In this document: one piece after another, positions 63,507 through 64,000 of the stretch
How positions within the stretch are numbered: the first letter of the stretch is position 1
How the letters are laid out: every line of letters begins with the position of its first letter
Assembly: GCF_037126265.1 (NCBI RefSeq)
Contig: NZ_JAYLLN010000004.1
Span: forward strand, 62,001 to 126,000
Reading direction: 5' to 3'
Source: Sphingobacterium tenebrionis
GTDB taxonomy: Bacteria; Bacteroidota; Bacteroidia; Sphingobacteriales; Sphingobacteriaceae
Length of the DNA stretch: 64,000 nucleotides
Translations under genes and position numbers: made by a program
Notes under the pieces: generated by a model
The model's database searches: none
What the model was told of the DNA's origin: nothing
What the model saw: the letters and a program-made list of their open reading frames with translations, nothing else

Positions 63507-64000
63507 TTAACCTCTACTGTTATAATTTGGCGCCTCTTTGGTGATCTGGATATTGTGAGGATGAGACTCTCTCAAACCAGCTCCTGTGATACGCACGAAT
63601 TTAGCTTCTTGTAATTTTTCGATGGTCGCTGCACCGCAATAACCCATGGAAGCACGCAATCCACCAATATATTGGTAAACCACTTCAGCCAATGTACCTT
63701 TATATGGAACACGTCCAACAATACCTTCAGGTACCAATTTTTTGATATCGTCTTCCACATCCTGGAAATACCTGTCTTTGGAACCTTTTTCCATAGCTTC
63801 CACTGATCCCATTCCGCGGTAGGACTTAAATTTACGGCCTTCCAACAAAATGGTCTCTCCAGGTGCTTCCTCTACGCCGGCAAATAAAGAACCTGCCATA
63901 ATCGTGTGTGCTCCTGCTGCAATAGCTTTGGCGATATCACCTGTTTGTTTGATCCCTCCATCAGCGATCAAAGGAACTCCAGTTCCTTTCAATGCTTTTG
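63507..64000 (-). CDS. guaB: IMP dehydrogenase GuaB, C-terminal part (cut by window edge)
   Basis: This is the 3' end of the gene for the NAD-dependent enzyme that converts IMP to XMP in GMP synthesis. The visible 161+ residues start in the barrel (VPLIADGGIKQTGDIAKAIAAGA), include the GMGS loop (YRGMGSVEAMEKGSKDRY) and the flap-side VPYKGTL, and end in the usual ESHPHNI. The frame stays open to position 64000; the start and CBS domains lie outside the window. Confidence 0.95.
   Translation of the reverse strand, partial: KALKGTGVPLIADGGIKQTGDIAKAIAAGAHTIMAGSLFAGVEEAPGETILLEGRKFKSYRGMGSVEAMEKGSKDRYFQDVEDDIKKLVPEGIVGRVPYKGTLAEVVYQYIGGLRASMGYCGAATIEKLQEAKFVRITGAGLRESHPHNIQITKEAPNYNSRG

Overview
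The window comes from a member of the Bacteroidota, most likely a Sphingobacterium- or Pedobacter-like organism. Three SusC/SusD outer-membrane pairs, promoters with the Bacteroidota -7 box TAnnTTTG, weak Shine-Dalgarno signals and tightly packed lipoprotein-rich operons all point that way. Both window edges cut into ordinary sequence: guaB is truncated at the right end, and a SusC gene starts 32 bases in at the left.

Layout. (1) 32-7114, plus strand: SusC with an STN domain, SusD, a DUF1735/discoidin-like lipoprotein and an exported endonuclease/exonuclease/phosphatase-fold enzyme, converging on an ECF sigma factor. An EamA exporter follows. (2) 9064-18731: a compact beta-glucan locus (SusC, SusD, PKD lipoprotein, GH16 beta-glucanase, minus strand) with a divergent membrane sensor carrying a LuxR-type DNA-binding domain. 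(3) 18797-24842: a TPP riboswitch followed by thiS, thiC, a TenI-like gene, thiE, thiG, thiH and thiF. (4) 24839-30321: an RNA-repair island with rtcB and a slipin gene on the minus strand, a 670-base noncoding spacer, and divergent WYL regulator, TetR regulator and acetyltransferase genes. (5) 30331-36517: a REP-like palindrome, an M1 peptidase/HupE pair, small exported proteins, an AraC regulator and crcB. (6) 36507-54052, all minus strand: a large glycan locus reading GH172, DUF6786, fucI, fucP, a ribulokinase-family gene, susC, susD, DUF1735/propeller protein, phosphodiester glycosidase, an unassigned toroid glycosidase-like protein and lacI. (7) 54440-61120: an oxidative L-fucose operon (fucP, mutarotase, UxaA-type dehydratase, SDR, FAH hydrolase, lactonase, L-fucose dehydrogenase) with a divergent AraC regulator. 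(8) nhaA and the 3' end of guaB.

The most unusual object is in the rtcB/WYL spacer. On the minus strand, 27684-27762 reads as a tRNA whose arms are all present but in circularly permuted order: anticodon-like arm, 5-nt variable loop, canonical T arm, acceptor-like stem closed by a GAAA tetraloop, 2-nt linker, D arm. It lies between an RNA ligase operon and a WYL regulator, with two matching 19-bp inverted repeats beside it. This suggests an RNA-repair system containing a tRNA mimic, reminiscent of YrlA-type Y RNAs.

The second point of interest is locus 6. A GH172 enzyme, a FucI-type isomerase (which also takes D-arabinose) and a ribulokinase-family kinase occur without a fuculose-phosphate aldolase, which fits breakdown of a D-arabinose-containing glycan at least as well as L-fucose use. 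LacI-type palindromes TTAAnCGnTTAA upstream of loci 6 and 7 suggest joint regulation.
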